Part shown: positions 11,973-22,013 of the stretch, piece by piece
How positions within the stretch are numbered: the first letter of the stretch is position 1
Layout of the letters: each line of letters begins with the position of its first letter
NCBI RefSeq assembly: GCF_019649055.1
Contig: NW_026570358.1
Span: forward strand, 186,001 to 250,000
From: Paramacrobiotus metropolitanus
Lineage: Eukaryota; Tardigrada; Eutardigrada; Parachela; Macrobiotidae
Direction of reading: 5' to 3'
Length of the DNA: 64,000 nt
The notes under the pieces: generated by a model
Seen by the model: the letters and a program-made list of their open reading frames with translations, nothing else
Database searches by the model: none
What the model was told of the DNA's origin: nothing
Program-made: the position numbers and the translations under genes

Positions 11973-14055
11973 GGCGTCGCGACAACCAGAACACCGAGCG
12001 CCGAGGATATTATGAAGAAGATTGCGCAGTATCACTGCATTTCATGAGCCCACACACGAAGCCGTTCCCCGAAGGTTGATGAACAACGGATGACGCAGAC
12101 GGTGGTGCACATCCGATCAATGCCGGTTGTAATTCGTTTAGACGGTTAGATGCACAGCCGATGGCCGTGTATATCTGTACACGATTCGCGCAGTCGGCGT
12201 GAATGGTACAATTTGTCTCCCCACTACGGGGTGCGCATCTGTGGCTTCTACATTAGCGGATTACTCTACAGATATGCGCCTGCATATTCCCGTAAAGAAG
12301 CATTCAAGGAAAAGGACATTCTACAGAGAAATTGAACTAATCAAACCCCGATGCAGTGGATATGTCGGTGTACAGGTCTCAGTTCGGTGTTACGCTGTGG
12401 TGCATGTAATGACGGAATGGATCAGCTGGCAGGTAGTTGCCGCAGCGGAGATGCCGGAGAAGTAGTCATTAGGAGGATTACTTTTGGATGTCTGCTGGAA
12501 TGGAAAAGAGCACAGAGGTAGACGAGGTTTTTGCAACGATCGAATACCCGTGCTTATTTTACGGGGGATAAATGGCAACTGTAAATGGATGGGTATCGAT
12601 CGATGCCCGGCTAATATCGTCAAAGCGGCATTATGCTAATTGTACCGCGCGAGAGCCTGTGTTTCAACGAAGGCAACGCTTGTGTAATATGTTGCCTATT
12701 GATCATTAATTACTGGCTCAGTAAAGCTATTTCATTGTTATTATGCTGCAATAACACGCAGCCGGCAAAATAGACAAAAAGAATGTGTCCCAGCCCACTC
12801 AGTGTGGTCGGCACCGGCACGTGTATTGATTTCCGAGAACGGATTGCCCTATTATAATTTGCAAGTACTCTACCGCACAGTTCATGAGTAAATTTTAGTT
12901 ACATGGAATACGTACAAAATTGTTAAACAAAGAAGACAGGTGGCTGTTCTCACACTTATGAGGTTCGGAAAATTTAATCAAAGCTTTTTATGCAATTTGA
13001 ATGATTGAATGCGAGTCAGGTACCAATTAAAAACGCAATAACCGCGCCATGCCTGAATCGAACATACTTCTACTCGTACAACAATATACTTAAAAAATGT
13101 GTCAAAACAAATCACTCGCCGCTGTTAATGTTAGAGGAGAATCGGAACTCATTCAGGCATTCTAAATAGTGCCACAGAATTGTATTTACCTACCCGGATA
13201 GTTGAGTACACATGCAACATATGGGGAAATACTGGTGATTAACGCGATACAGTTATGCAATACCAATTTTTCTAAAACTTTTTAGCAATCGTTAGTACCC
13301 TAGCAAAAGGTTTATTTGAGACACTCCACTCGAATTCGGTTTTTATCAGGCAGCAAACCAAATAGTGTTAGTGTATCCTGGACCGCCCTATTTCAGCGAG
13401 AGCCGGCTGCCCGTCCATGATCGAACGGCTTGCTGCTTTTAGAGATTTTAAGAAACAAGGAAATGTTCATTAGGGCGCTTATCACCCATCATGGGTCAAG
13501 AAATGCGAGATCATGATATATACGATTATGTAAACTTGTCGACAGAAACGGCGCCTACATTTCTCAGCAGAGGCATACACGAGCACGCGTAAAAAGTGAA
13601 ATGTTCAAGGTAAACGTACAGACTGTACACCAACTATTTTATTACTTGAACGGTAATCGGTATCATAATAAATAACAAAATTTGCTGCTTTCGGTTCGTT
13701 ACATCGCAAGATTCAGCACAGAATGAATTAGTGCGGCGAATGCGATGTCGAACCCGTATCGTGACCTTTCGACATTTAAATACCACACCGTTTTTTTGTT
13801 GTGTGAACCGCCAGATATTACTAATGGGAAAAGCTTGTTGCCGAATTGAGACTTATGGTTAGTTCTTAAAGACTGACATCCAATGAATGTATTATCTGTG
13901 TTCAAAATGAGAAAGGACTTGATTGCTTGTAATCGTTCAAAAGCTTTTAAACAAACTTGTTGACTCGTAGATGCCGTAGCACGTTAAATCTGAATGCAGC
14001 GATTCTCCGCGAGTCGCACTTCACCACGCTCCTAAAGTAACGAGGCTATATTATA
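11973..14055. other. Intergenic, upstream of the TRH-receptor homologue
   Basis: About 2 kb without recognisable coding sequence. The part next to 11973 should hold the receptor's 5' UTR and promoter. Scattered open frames (for example 12150-12465) look non-coding. Confidence 0.4.
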
Positions 14056-14221
14056 AGGCCTTGTCCCGAATTCAAAGCGAATCTCGCTATGGTACGGTTG
14101 CTCAACCGCACGAGGTGGCTGTATGCAGTGGCCACGCCTACAGATACGGTACGCGAAGCCACCTCGCGAGGTGGAGTTGCTGTATCGCAACGAGATTCGC
14201 TTTGAATTCGGGACGAGGCCT
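14056..14221. mobile_element. Short foldback/MITE-like element
   Basis: Both ends are AGGCCT followed by a nearly perfect 31-bp inverted repeat (left GTCCCGAATTCAAAGCGAAT; right its complement near 14190-14215), with weaker pairing continuing inwards towards CCACCTCGCGAGGTGG. The length is 166 bp with no ORF, typical of a non-autonomous DNA element. A target-site duplication is not clear. Confidence 0.7.
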
Positions 14222-14422
14222 AAGAATGTATCGGTAAACGGGACAAACGCGAAGTTCTATTGTACTCTGTACAGCACGCATTGAACGAGCGGGAGATATG
14301 CTCTCCGTCACGAGACGCATCGACATCACAGCGCAGATACGGACTGAATCAAGACCCTGGCATTTAAACTTAAAAGTCTGTTTGATAAAATTAGAGAGTG
14401 TGGAAAAAATTCACCTGTGGCA

Positions 14423-14809
14423 CGTTTCGTACCAAAGAAAAGAAGTGAATCGTTTTTTTTTCTTCTTGTAGTCACAGTAGACATCTGTGTACAGGCTGTA
14501 GACACTCTGTAGACCTATCGGTAGTCACCTGGTTCACAGGATGTATACAGGTTGTCTACAGGGTGTCTACAGGTTGTCTACGGATGTCTACCGCTGTATG
14601 CAGGCAGCCCTTCTTAGGTTCAGCTCGATACCCTGTCTGTATACACCGGTAGTCATCTGTGGACAGCCCGTAGACACCCCTGTAGACGTACTGTAGTCAC
14701 CTGGTTTCTTAGGATGTGTACACGGTGTCTTCAGGTTGTCTATATACAGATGACTACAGTGACTACAAGAAGGAAAAAAACGTTCCAGTTTTTTTCTTTG
14801 GTACGAAAC
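14423..14809. mobile_element. TIR element with internal GTCTACAGG tandem repeats
   Basis: Terminal inverted repeats CGTTTCGTACCAAAGAAAA at the left and TTTTCTTTGGTACGAAACA at the right, each followed by a T- or A-rich run and CTTGTAGTCAC/GTGACTACAAG. The core (about 14470-14760) consists of imperfect repeats of TGTCTACAGG / GTAGTCACCTG in both orientations. No transposase ORF. Probably a non-autonomous DNA transposon. Confidence 0.7.
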
Positions 14810-15195
14810 ATTCCATATATACAAAGCGACCTTATTTTTCAAATTTTTAATCTCTATTTATCACATGTACCAATAGTGCGAATTCTGTTGCGTAATGACC
14901 TTTAACAGAACATATTGTTGCAACTGAAGCATACCCGTGCGTAAAACCTTTTTGTTTGATCAACTGCAGCACTTTCATCTTTGTTTTGTCCTCCAAATGT
15001 GCCACTGTGTACTGTATCCGGATTTTTTGTTAACTTTAGTTGCATGTAAACTGTTTTGCAGCTATGAATAAATTATTACGGCTTTATTTAGTTTATTATT
15101 AACAGTTACTTGAACACTTCGTATGGTTTTTAAATGTAAACGTACAAATAACGCGTCTGCACATCCTTGCGGCAGCTCTTCCTTATATTAATAAT
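14810..15195. other. 3' flank of the minus-strand secreted gene
   Basis: AT-rich. The stretch with TTTAGTTTATTATT and AATAAATTATTA motifs around 15065-15105 probably contains the poly(A) region of the gene at 15196-16006. No other gene seen. Confidence 0.4.
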
Positions 15196-16006
15196 TTAGA
15201 GTTTGCTACGGACTTTTCTTTGAGCAGTGGTAGGATTAGTACGCACTGGAGACTTTTCGTGCACTTTAGCTTGTCCTCGTCCTTTTAGCTGCTGGTTCCT
15301 AGTTCTCGCCCGAGGCGCTATTTTGCGTTGTCTCTGATCAGAGTGCGCGGACATTGGTGACTCGGTTGCGCTAAAGTAGGGTGGTCCTGGAGAAGGGCAA
15401 CACGGGGGTGGTGAACAACCGGGGCACGGATAATAATACATAGTTGTATAATACTGCGGTCTATCCGTGCTGTTGCTGGCTGAAATAGCACCACTGACAT
15501 AATTATTTAGCGAGAGTCCGGTGCCGTTGCCGGTGATATGCGACTGACTGACCACCGAATGATGCTGGCCGTCGTTAGTGCTGTTGGAATAGCTCTGGTG
15601 GTTGTTTTGTAGGACTCCGGTGGTACCACTACCGTACGAATTGGCCGAATTACTGCCAGAAATGTACGGATTTACAGGAAGCGTTGGATCAAATTGAAGA
15701 CCACCGTTGATATTGTTGTTAAAGGATATTGATGTGCCGGAGAGACTGCTTTGCGAGTTGCCCAGCGAAAGCTGATTACCGTTGTCCAGTGCCGATGACT
15801 GCTGAATGTTAAGGTCAACTTGTCCGTTCGTTGCTTGCCCGTTAGAGGATGCTCCATTGTTGCCACCCGTATCACCTACGACATTGCCACACTGACATGG
15901 GTTAACCATGTAAAGTTCGTAGAAATGCAAAGTTCTTTATTTTCTACTTACCGAATACTTCTGGTGATGCTGACAGACAACAGAGAAACAAAATTAAACT
16001 CTGCAT
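15196..16006 (-). CDS. Secreted Asn/Gln/Gly/Ser-rich protein, paralogue of 17259-18126
   Basis: Exon 1 (15952-16006) encodes a signal peptide, MQSLILFLCCLSASPEVF. Exon 2 (15196-15875) joins at a phase-1 intron whose acceptor (cgtag) was chosen to match the paralogue. The product is 244 residues. The mature protein begins with a Gly/Asn-rich run, then NGQVDLNIQQSSALDNGNQ, followed by two copies of a roughly 22-residue polar motif (around LDNGNQLSLGNSQSSLSGTS and TNDGQHHSVVSQSHITGNGT). A Tyr/Pro/Cys segment (YYYPCPGCSPPPCC) and a basic, probably disordered C-terminus (DQRQRKIAPRARTR) follow. There is no catalytic domain. The low-complexity, strand-like composition suggests a secreted structural or amyloid-like protein; that is inference. 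It is divergently transcribed from its paralogue about 1.25 kb away. Confidence 0.8.
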
Positions 16007-17160
16007 CTTGCTACTAAAATACGATTCTACTTTGTATTCTCACGAAAAACGAACGGTGAATTACCTTATATCTGTAGATACATTCGTCCTATTTATGGTA
16101 ACAGCACTGCACCGAAACGTTCGGCAATCCGCAAAACTGGCAAAAACCGATGATGTGACCCAAATGGCAAACTTGGATGATTTTGATCTGTTCTTTGATC
16201 TGTTCGTAATTATTTAAGATTTTCAGTAATTAAGCGCGCTCTTTGCGCCATACCGGAATTTCGTCTTCGTAATATGACACTAATATCGTCTGTGTTGTTA
16301 CGACTCTGATGCGTTAAAGTTCTAAACAGACACGTAAAACCGTTTCGCAGCTGTATAATGGAAAATCACCGGCAACGCTCATTCGCTGGCCGACTGTGCA
16401 TTCATTGCAGTATTTGCACAGTCGTCAGTCGAGGACACAAAATGCATGGAATCTACTATTATTATTACTAGTATCTTACCCCATACTGCAAAGTCGGAAC
16501 TGAAATACGCAATTTGTACCGAGCGCAGTGCGGACGATTCGAGGACTAGCGGTTAAGCGCAAAACTTTGTTTGTAAACATAAAACGTGTACGAGCACCGT
16601 AACACTTCACTAGTTTTTTAAGCAAATGTCCATTGGTACCACCATTTTGCCGTTTTCCGTTGCAAAATATAGTTAATATCCTTATGAGTGCCTTTCTGTG
16701 TGCATCAGTACATGGGACTAAATGCATCCTGCTTCACGTTTGCAACGTTTAATTCAACAAGTGCAAAATGCAATCCGAATGCTTGTAAATTAGCAAAGAA
16801 AACAATCAAATTTCCATAGAAGATCTATAATTGGTAGTAAACTGCTTAGTCTTTCTCTTACCGCATATTCCATATTGTACATCTGTCGCATGACACTCAC
16901 TGAAAGGGACCTCAAAACCTTAAACCAGTACATCTGGTTAGGGAGATGTAGCATGCGTAAGCTTACGGTGTCCGCTTTATTGTGTATTACGTGTACGCGT
17001 AGCTGTGTTGTTCGTGTCGAACTTGCACTTCCGGTAGATCGAGTATGTAAAAGTAACTGCGAACAGATCAAAGAACGTCAGAACGTTGCCGCTTATTTAA
17101 CTGTTTCCGTATTTACCAGTTAACACCGCGCAACTGAATGCCTAATAGTGAACCATTCGG
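16007..17160. other. Shared upstream region of the divergent secreted-protein pair
   Basis: About 1.15 kb between the two divergent paralogues. It should hold both promoters. No coding exon recognised; open frames at 16476-17123 have no family signature. Confidence 0.45.
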
Positions 17161-17168
17161 TATAAAAA
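17161..17168 (+). promoter_or_regulatory. TATA box of the plus-strand secreted gene
   Basis: TATAAAAA lies 98 bp upstream of the ATG at 17259, placing a transcription start near 17190 and a 5' leader of about 65-70 bases. Confidence 0.55.
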
Positions 17169-17258
17169 GCACCAAACCATTCTCGGAAAACGATATAATT
17201 CAAAACATTATCTCTCATTCGAAAACCTTTCCTTTTTCCGATATATACAGTATTAATA

Positions 17259-18126
17259 ATGATGCACCGCTTGTTGGTAGCTTTATTGCTAGCTGCTATC
17301 TTGCCCCTTGCTCTGGGTATGTATTACGATTTTAACGTGAAGTGTACGCTCTAAATGCGATGTATTTGCAGGGAGCACAGGCGGTTCAAGTGGATCATCC
17401 GGAAGCGGGGGAGCGACTAATGGCCAAGTCCAGTTGAACATTCAGCAAGCAACCGCCCTGGACGATGGTAACCACAACTCTGTGGGTCAGTCTCAAAACA
17501 TCGCCTCCGGCACATCGCTGAGCATCGGAGGCGGCAGCAGCTCCAGCCTGCAGTATGACCCTACAGTGACCGCCAAACCAGCCGCCGCCTCCGGCAGTAA
17601 CTATGTGAATGCCTATGGTAACGCGCAGACCGGTGTCCTGCAGAACAACCAGAACAGCCAATCCAACAGCACCAGCAACGGACAGCACCACAATGTCATC
17701 AGCCAGTCGCAGGTCATCGGCAACGGTACGGGAATGTCGATGAGTAATTCGGCCAGTGGCAGTCTGTATCTGGCCAATCCCACCTCGACCACGCCCTATC
17801 CAACCCGCTACCCTTGTCAGGGCGTTACATGCTACGGTTACGGGTGTACAATAATTGAGAATGGATATTCCTGCTACTGCTCCTGCCCCTATATATATAC
17901 ACCTACTTACTATTATGACTATACAACATACCCATCGATGCCATCACCGGCACCGCCCGCACCAGCGCCCCATGCAGTCGATCAGCGACAGAGAAAACCC
18001 GCGCCGTCGAGTAACACTAAGGGACGAAACGTGCAGAAAGGCCGCGAGAAAGCGCCGGCACGTGGGAAGGCGCAAGCGAACAATGGTCATACGTCCAAAC
18101 CCCATAATTCCCGTTCCAAAGCTTAA
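17259..18126 (+). CDS. Secreted Asn/Gln/Gly/Ser-rich protein, paralogue of 15196-16006
   Basis: Exon 1 (17259-17316) encodes a clear signal peptide (MMHRLLVALLLAAILPLALG). Exon 2 (17372-18126) follows a 55-bp phase-1 intron; the product has 270 residues. The mature part starts with STGGSSGSSGSGGATNGQV and the shared stretch QLNIQQATALDDGN. Two internal copies of one polar motif follow (DDGNHNSVGQSQNIASGT and NGQHHNVISQSQVIGNGT), each with the pattern G-x-H-x-x-V-x-Q-S-Q-x-I-x-x-G-T. Then come a Tyr/Cys-rich block (CQGVTCYGYGC, NGYSCYCSCP) and a basic tail (DQRQRKPAPSS onward) that match the paralogue in layout. No enzymatic motif. The codons are more GC-rich than in the minus-strand copy. I infer an extracellular structural or aggregating role. 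Confidence 0.85.
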
Positions 18127-18698
18127 TTAGGCACTGTAAGCTTCGTGTTTAGCCACCACCATTAAATTATGTACTGAAGTACTACTTCTTTAATGACCTG
18201 TGTGGTGCAGAGCAGAATTCATATTGATAATACTATTTATAATAATAAATTATTGATTATGATGTTATCATGACTGAACTGTTGGGTCTTCGGTCACCAG
18301 ACTGCAGATTTACCGGCAACCACACAAGCTGATGGCTGTAATTAATTACCCTACATAATAAGCATTAAAAAACAGCTGCAATCGCTGCCTTCCACCGTGT
18401 TGCGGATGCAAAGTGTTCGACGCGACCGGCACTTTTTTACTGATGAATCACAGGAGCGGAATACGTTATTTCGGTCGGTTCCCAAATTTTAAGCATGAAC
18501 ATGCACCACTTCGCTTACAATCGCTCAGAATATTTCCAGCACGTAAGCAAGAAAGAAGACTCCAAATAAGCTCATAGGCAGAAAGCAAATTAAGGGCGAC
18601 TTTCAAATTTCAAATTAAGGCGACTTTCGAGTATTCAACCGGTTTGCTACCACTAGCTCGAAGTACCTTTACAACAACTGTATTCCAATGGCCTAAAC
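18127..18698. other. Intergenic
   Basis: 3' flank of the secreted gene; AATAATAAATTATT near 18238 is a possible poly(A) signal. Nothing else seen before the foldback repeat. Confidence 0.4.
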
Positions 18699-18851
18699 AC
18701 TTTTCACGTACAATTATGAATCATTCAAACTCCGTAACTATTGTTCGGTGAGTGGAACAGTGCGTGAGTGGAACAGGACGCACTGTTCCACTCACCGAAC
18801 GGAGTTGTTCCGTTACGGAGTTTGAATAATTCATAATTGTACGTGAAAAGT
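18699..18851. repeat. Large palindrome (foldback element)
   Basis: The left arm 18699-18738 (ACTTTTCACGTACAATTATG onward) is the reverse complement of 18812-18851, with one or two indels. An inner pair, GTTCGGTGAGTGGAACAGTG at 18742 and its complement ending at 18800, continues the hairpin, leaving a loop of about 15 bases. The whole 153 bp is close to one continuous palindrome. Confidence 0.85.
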
Positions 18852-19043
18852 ATTATCCCCTACGCAAGTAAGAACCATAACTAATATCAGGAATCACAGC
18901 AACTCCCAGATCCTCTAAATCTGTCTAGCCTGTTCCCGCTCCTGGAAAGCTGGCGATAACAGTCAGTCGTCAGAACAGAAAGAAGCTGTGGACACATACG
19001 CTTCAACACTTCCTGTATATTCTTACTTGCGTAAGGGATAATC
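18852..19043. repeat. Second inverted repeat abutting the first
   Basis: ATTATCCCCTACGCAAGTAA at 18852 pairs with TTACTTGCGTAAGGGATAAT ending at about 19042, enclosing about 145 bp of unrelated sequence. It starts at the base where the preceding palindrome ends, so the two may be nested or tandem foldback insertions. Confidence 0.7.
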
Positions 19044-20014
19044 CTGGTAACGCCTACTGTAGCGTCTTAGCGTCTAGCGTAGTCTGCAATCCGGTGTCTT
19101 CCTGATTTTATAATCATACCTCATAGCTCTGGTGACTTTGAATTATTTTCCGACCTATATCTGTACAGCTGGAAACTTCATGGAAGCTTTCATTACCAAA
19201 TGATCAGCAGTTCGAAGTGCAATGCTTTAGCACCATCGCTATTGTAACAGTGGCCTATCTGGCTACTGTCCTAGTGGGGTGGCGATCAGCCTTTACCACG
19301 ATTAAACGGCTGTTGGTGTGAAAGGTGGCACGGCCGGCAACGATGCTGGCCGAGGACGCTCTTACAGATGTAACGCAATTACACAGGTGGCTCCGTTTGG
19401 GATGACGCTAGTTCATCCCAAGAGGTCAAACACGACAACGTAACTCAAGGCATGTTTAATGACAAGGCGTTCAAGAAACGGAGCAAGGTTGTTAGCAAGG
19501 GTTTCAGCAAGAGAAACAATCAAGTAGATGCAAGCTGTAGCAAGCTGAGCACAAGACTGAATTCTAGAAGTTCATGAGAAAGGAAACTAGCCGGTAAAGT
19601 GGACAAATTCATAACGCGATGGAATGATTCATCATAACTGGGCGGTCTTATCGTTCGTACAAATACTATCGCTACACTATAGTATGTTGTACTAACATCA
19701 CACAAAGGAAGTTCCGGTTCAAAGGAGAGAGCTTGCCGATCTACTTCTACAAATACGTAAGCTGTAAGCAGACCGAACTTTACACGGACAATCGGTACAT
19801 CTGCATCGATATAAAGCGCCGAGATCAATCTGGTTGTTTGTTCGTGTTCTAGCATCTAATCTGTGCTGAGGCTTGAGAACTCGAGACTAGTGAGCAGCGC
19901 TCGTTCTTGGCATAAAGTATGAGTACTGTACTTGAGTGTTGGTAATATAAGTGATAAAACCGAAGAACTCGTGTCTGGGCTGGGCTAGGCTCGCACAAAC
20001 ACTCGCAAAAAATC
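19044..20014. other. Intergenic
   Basis: No convincing exon or RNA. Repeated words (TCAGCAAGAG, TAGCAAGC) occur near 19490-19550. An open minus frame at 19520-19855 has no recognisable features. Confidence 0.4.
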
Positions 20015-20094
20015 TGCCGATTGAGGGAATCGAACCCACAAGTGCCACAACCTCCATACTCTAAGGCCGAAAGAGGCACCACTAGGCTATCGGC
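20015..20094 (-). tRNA. tRNA-like Pol III unit, probably a pseudogene or SINE head
   Basis: The minus strand reads GCCGATAGCCTAGTGG, an A-box-like start, and later GTGGGTTCGATTCCCTC, an almost exact B box and T arm. The 3' end, ATCGGC followed by A, pairs with the first six bases GCCGAT, giving a 6-7 bp acceptor stem, and a TTTTTT Pol III terminator follows three bases downstream. The D arm and anticodon arm do not fold well: positions 8-9 are not TA, and one T-stem pair is a mismatch. The centre could only weakly give an anticodon near GGC. I therefore favour a degenerate tRNA or tRNA-derived element. A covariance-model scan would decide. Confidence 0.35.
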
Positions 20095-21008
20095 ATAGCA
20101 TACAAAATGTATTGCAATGTTCTATCGAACGATCCTATAGAGAGCGGGTGCCGCTCTGACACTCGAAATGAGATACCAAATCGCTACTTATTTGTGAACG
20201 ATGCAATTTACTCGTAAGCCAAGCAGACGTTGATTTGTAAAGGTCTGGCAGTTTCTGCACTGCTACCACTTCTTTAAGACTGAACAGTCCATCATCCTGG
20301 CAGTCGCCAAGTGATAACTCCTTCGGCTAAGTATCGCACCATTTTAATTATAAGCGTTTTCTTCCAATTCGTAGAGTACACTGCGGAGTAGATTCTCAAA
20401 TTGCTTCCGCCTTAGGCACTAATTTATAATAATTACAGTTCTGCCCATTCAAATGTAAATCCATTAAGCTGTTGCCCATCAACATACAGATACATAGCCA
20501 CATCGCATGCAGCCGACAATCGATTATGGATCAAGATGGGGGCGCTATTTTTTGAAATGAACGAAGCATGTTCACCGCAGGTTTGGGGAAAAGGTATGGT
20601 ATAATTCCTAGAAAACAGTTGCGAGGTATTATCAGTTAATCATCCTTGAACCCAAAGGCAACCGCAACCATCGAATCGTGAAACACGCCTTCTATTCAGC
20701 GGTTAGTCAAGCTAAAAGCATATCGCACCCGTCAGAGCAGGAAACGGGATGTAAGAAACTTTGAGTAAATTTTTAATCAGACACCAGTTTATACCGAACG
20801 GCGATATTTATGAGAGTGTTTATTTGTCGGAATAATTATTCTGCTTTTGCTGTTTCGATCGAACAGTGAACGCACAGAATGTTTATCTTGCGTGCCTGGA
20901 ACGAAATGCGTAGGTACTAAACAAAAAGCCTTCCCCAGCCAACATTTTCCACAAACGATACGTGGTAATTTTTAAAGCACTTTTTGGAAAAAGGTGCGAG
21001 CTGACGTA
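20095..21008. other. Intergenic, upstream of the intronless GPCR
   Basis: About 0.9 kb with no exon seen; presumably contains the promoter of the GPCR at 21009. Confidence 0.4.
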
Positions 21009-22013
21009 ATGAATGCCACAATGTCAAATTATTCCTCCCCGGCCTTCATCCAAAGTTTTACGTACCTCCAATGGATGGCGGCATTTTCTTGCCTAACCTC
21101 TCTTGCCGGCAACCTGGCGCTCCTGTATCTGTATTATCAAGTCCGAAGTACTTTAACACCGTTTAGCGTCTACGTAATCAATCTGCTTATTTCCAATATA
21201 ATCAGCGCCTTTTTCCAGCAAAACCCGTTTCTTCTTGGAGTAAAGCATCTTTTGTCGCCTGATCACTGGCCGAAATTTTGCACATTCTTTCGGTTTGTGT
21301 CAACCGCTACCGGCCCGTTGATTCCGCTGTCACACATGCTGATCACGCTGAATAGGGTGTGCGCCATTGCCTGGCCGTTCTTTTACCGTAACCAGCACAC
21401 TAAGAAAATGGCGGTATTGGCCTGTCTGGGCAGTTGTATTGTCGTGCAACTGTACGCTATTCCGACCATCGCGGTGGACGCTTATCTGTATCTTGACCAA
21501 ATGGACAATGTCTATTGCACATTCCGTAATCCAACGCCTGTACAATCGCAGTGGTTGCCGGCTTATAATTGGCTATTCTACATTCTGCCGGAAATTGCAG
21601 TGGCAGCAGCGTATCCCTATTTCCTTTTCAGGAGACGCACACTCAAGACTTCGCCAATGATCGCTACTCGTGACAACAATCCGACGTTAACTCGATCGAG
21701 TCATACGACTTTGCAATCAACACCGCATTTACCGCAGCCTAAACGAGCCGCAGTAAAGCGCTCCACGATTCCCATCACGTTACTGTCGTTGATGACCTTT
21801 AGTATTATGATCTGCTGGACGCCGATGAACCTGTATTACCTGGCAGCACCACATCTGAACAGTCTAGCGTTTCTACAGGTTTGCCGCATTTTGAAGGTTA
21901 TCCACACCACTATCGATCCCATTATATTTGGAGCGGCGGTGCCGGAGCTCAGGACACAGGCTCTTCTTCGTGTTCAGTCACTGAAAATGTGGTTGTACAG
22001 AAGTCTTTTGTAA
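21009..22013 (+). CDS. Intronless rhodopsin-like GPCR with divergent DRY and NPxxY motifs
   Basis: A single-exon gene of 334 residues, with the start taken at the first ATG (MNATMSNYSSPAF), giving N-glycosylation sites at NAT and NYS. Seven hydrophobic segments are visible. TM1 carries GNLALLYLYY, IL1-TM2 has TPFSVYVINLL, TM3 ends LNRVCAIAWPFFYR (NRV instead of DRY), TM6 has MICWTPMNLYYL and TM7 has TTIDPIIFGAAVPELR (DPIIF instead of NPxxY). A Cys in TM3 (KFCTFF) and one in EL2 (VYCTF) can form the conserved disulphide. It shares these peculiarities with the GPCR at 49664-50689, so the two belong to one divergent family; the ligand is unknown. AATAAATAAA about 130 bp downstream (22144) is the likely poly(A) signal. 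Confidence 0.85.
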   Translation: MNATMSNYSSPAFIQSFTYLQWMAAFSCLTSLAGNLALLYLYYQVRSTLTPFSVYVINLLISNIISAFFQQNPFLLGVKHLLSPDHWPKFCTFFRFVSTATGPLIPLSHMLITLNRVCAIAWPFFYRNQHTKKMAVLACLGSCIVVQLYAIPTIAVDAYLYLDQMDNVYCTFRNPTPVQSQWLPAYNWLFYILPEIAVAAAYPYFLFRRRTLKTSPMIATRDNNPTLTRSSHTTLQSTPHLPQPKRAAVKRSTIPITLLSLMTFSIMICWTPMNLYYLAAPHLNSLAFLQVCRILKVIHTTIDPIIFGAAVPELRTQALLRVQSLKMWLYRSLL

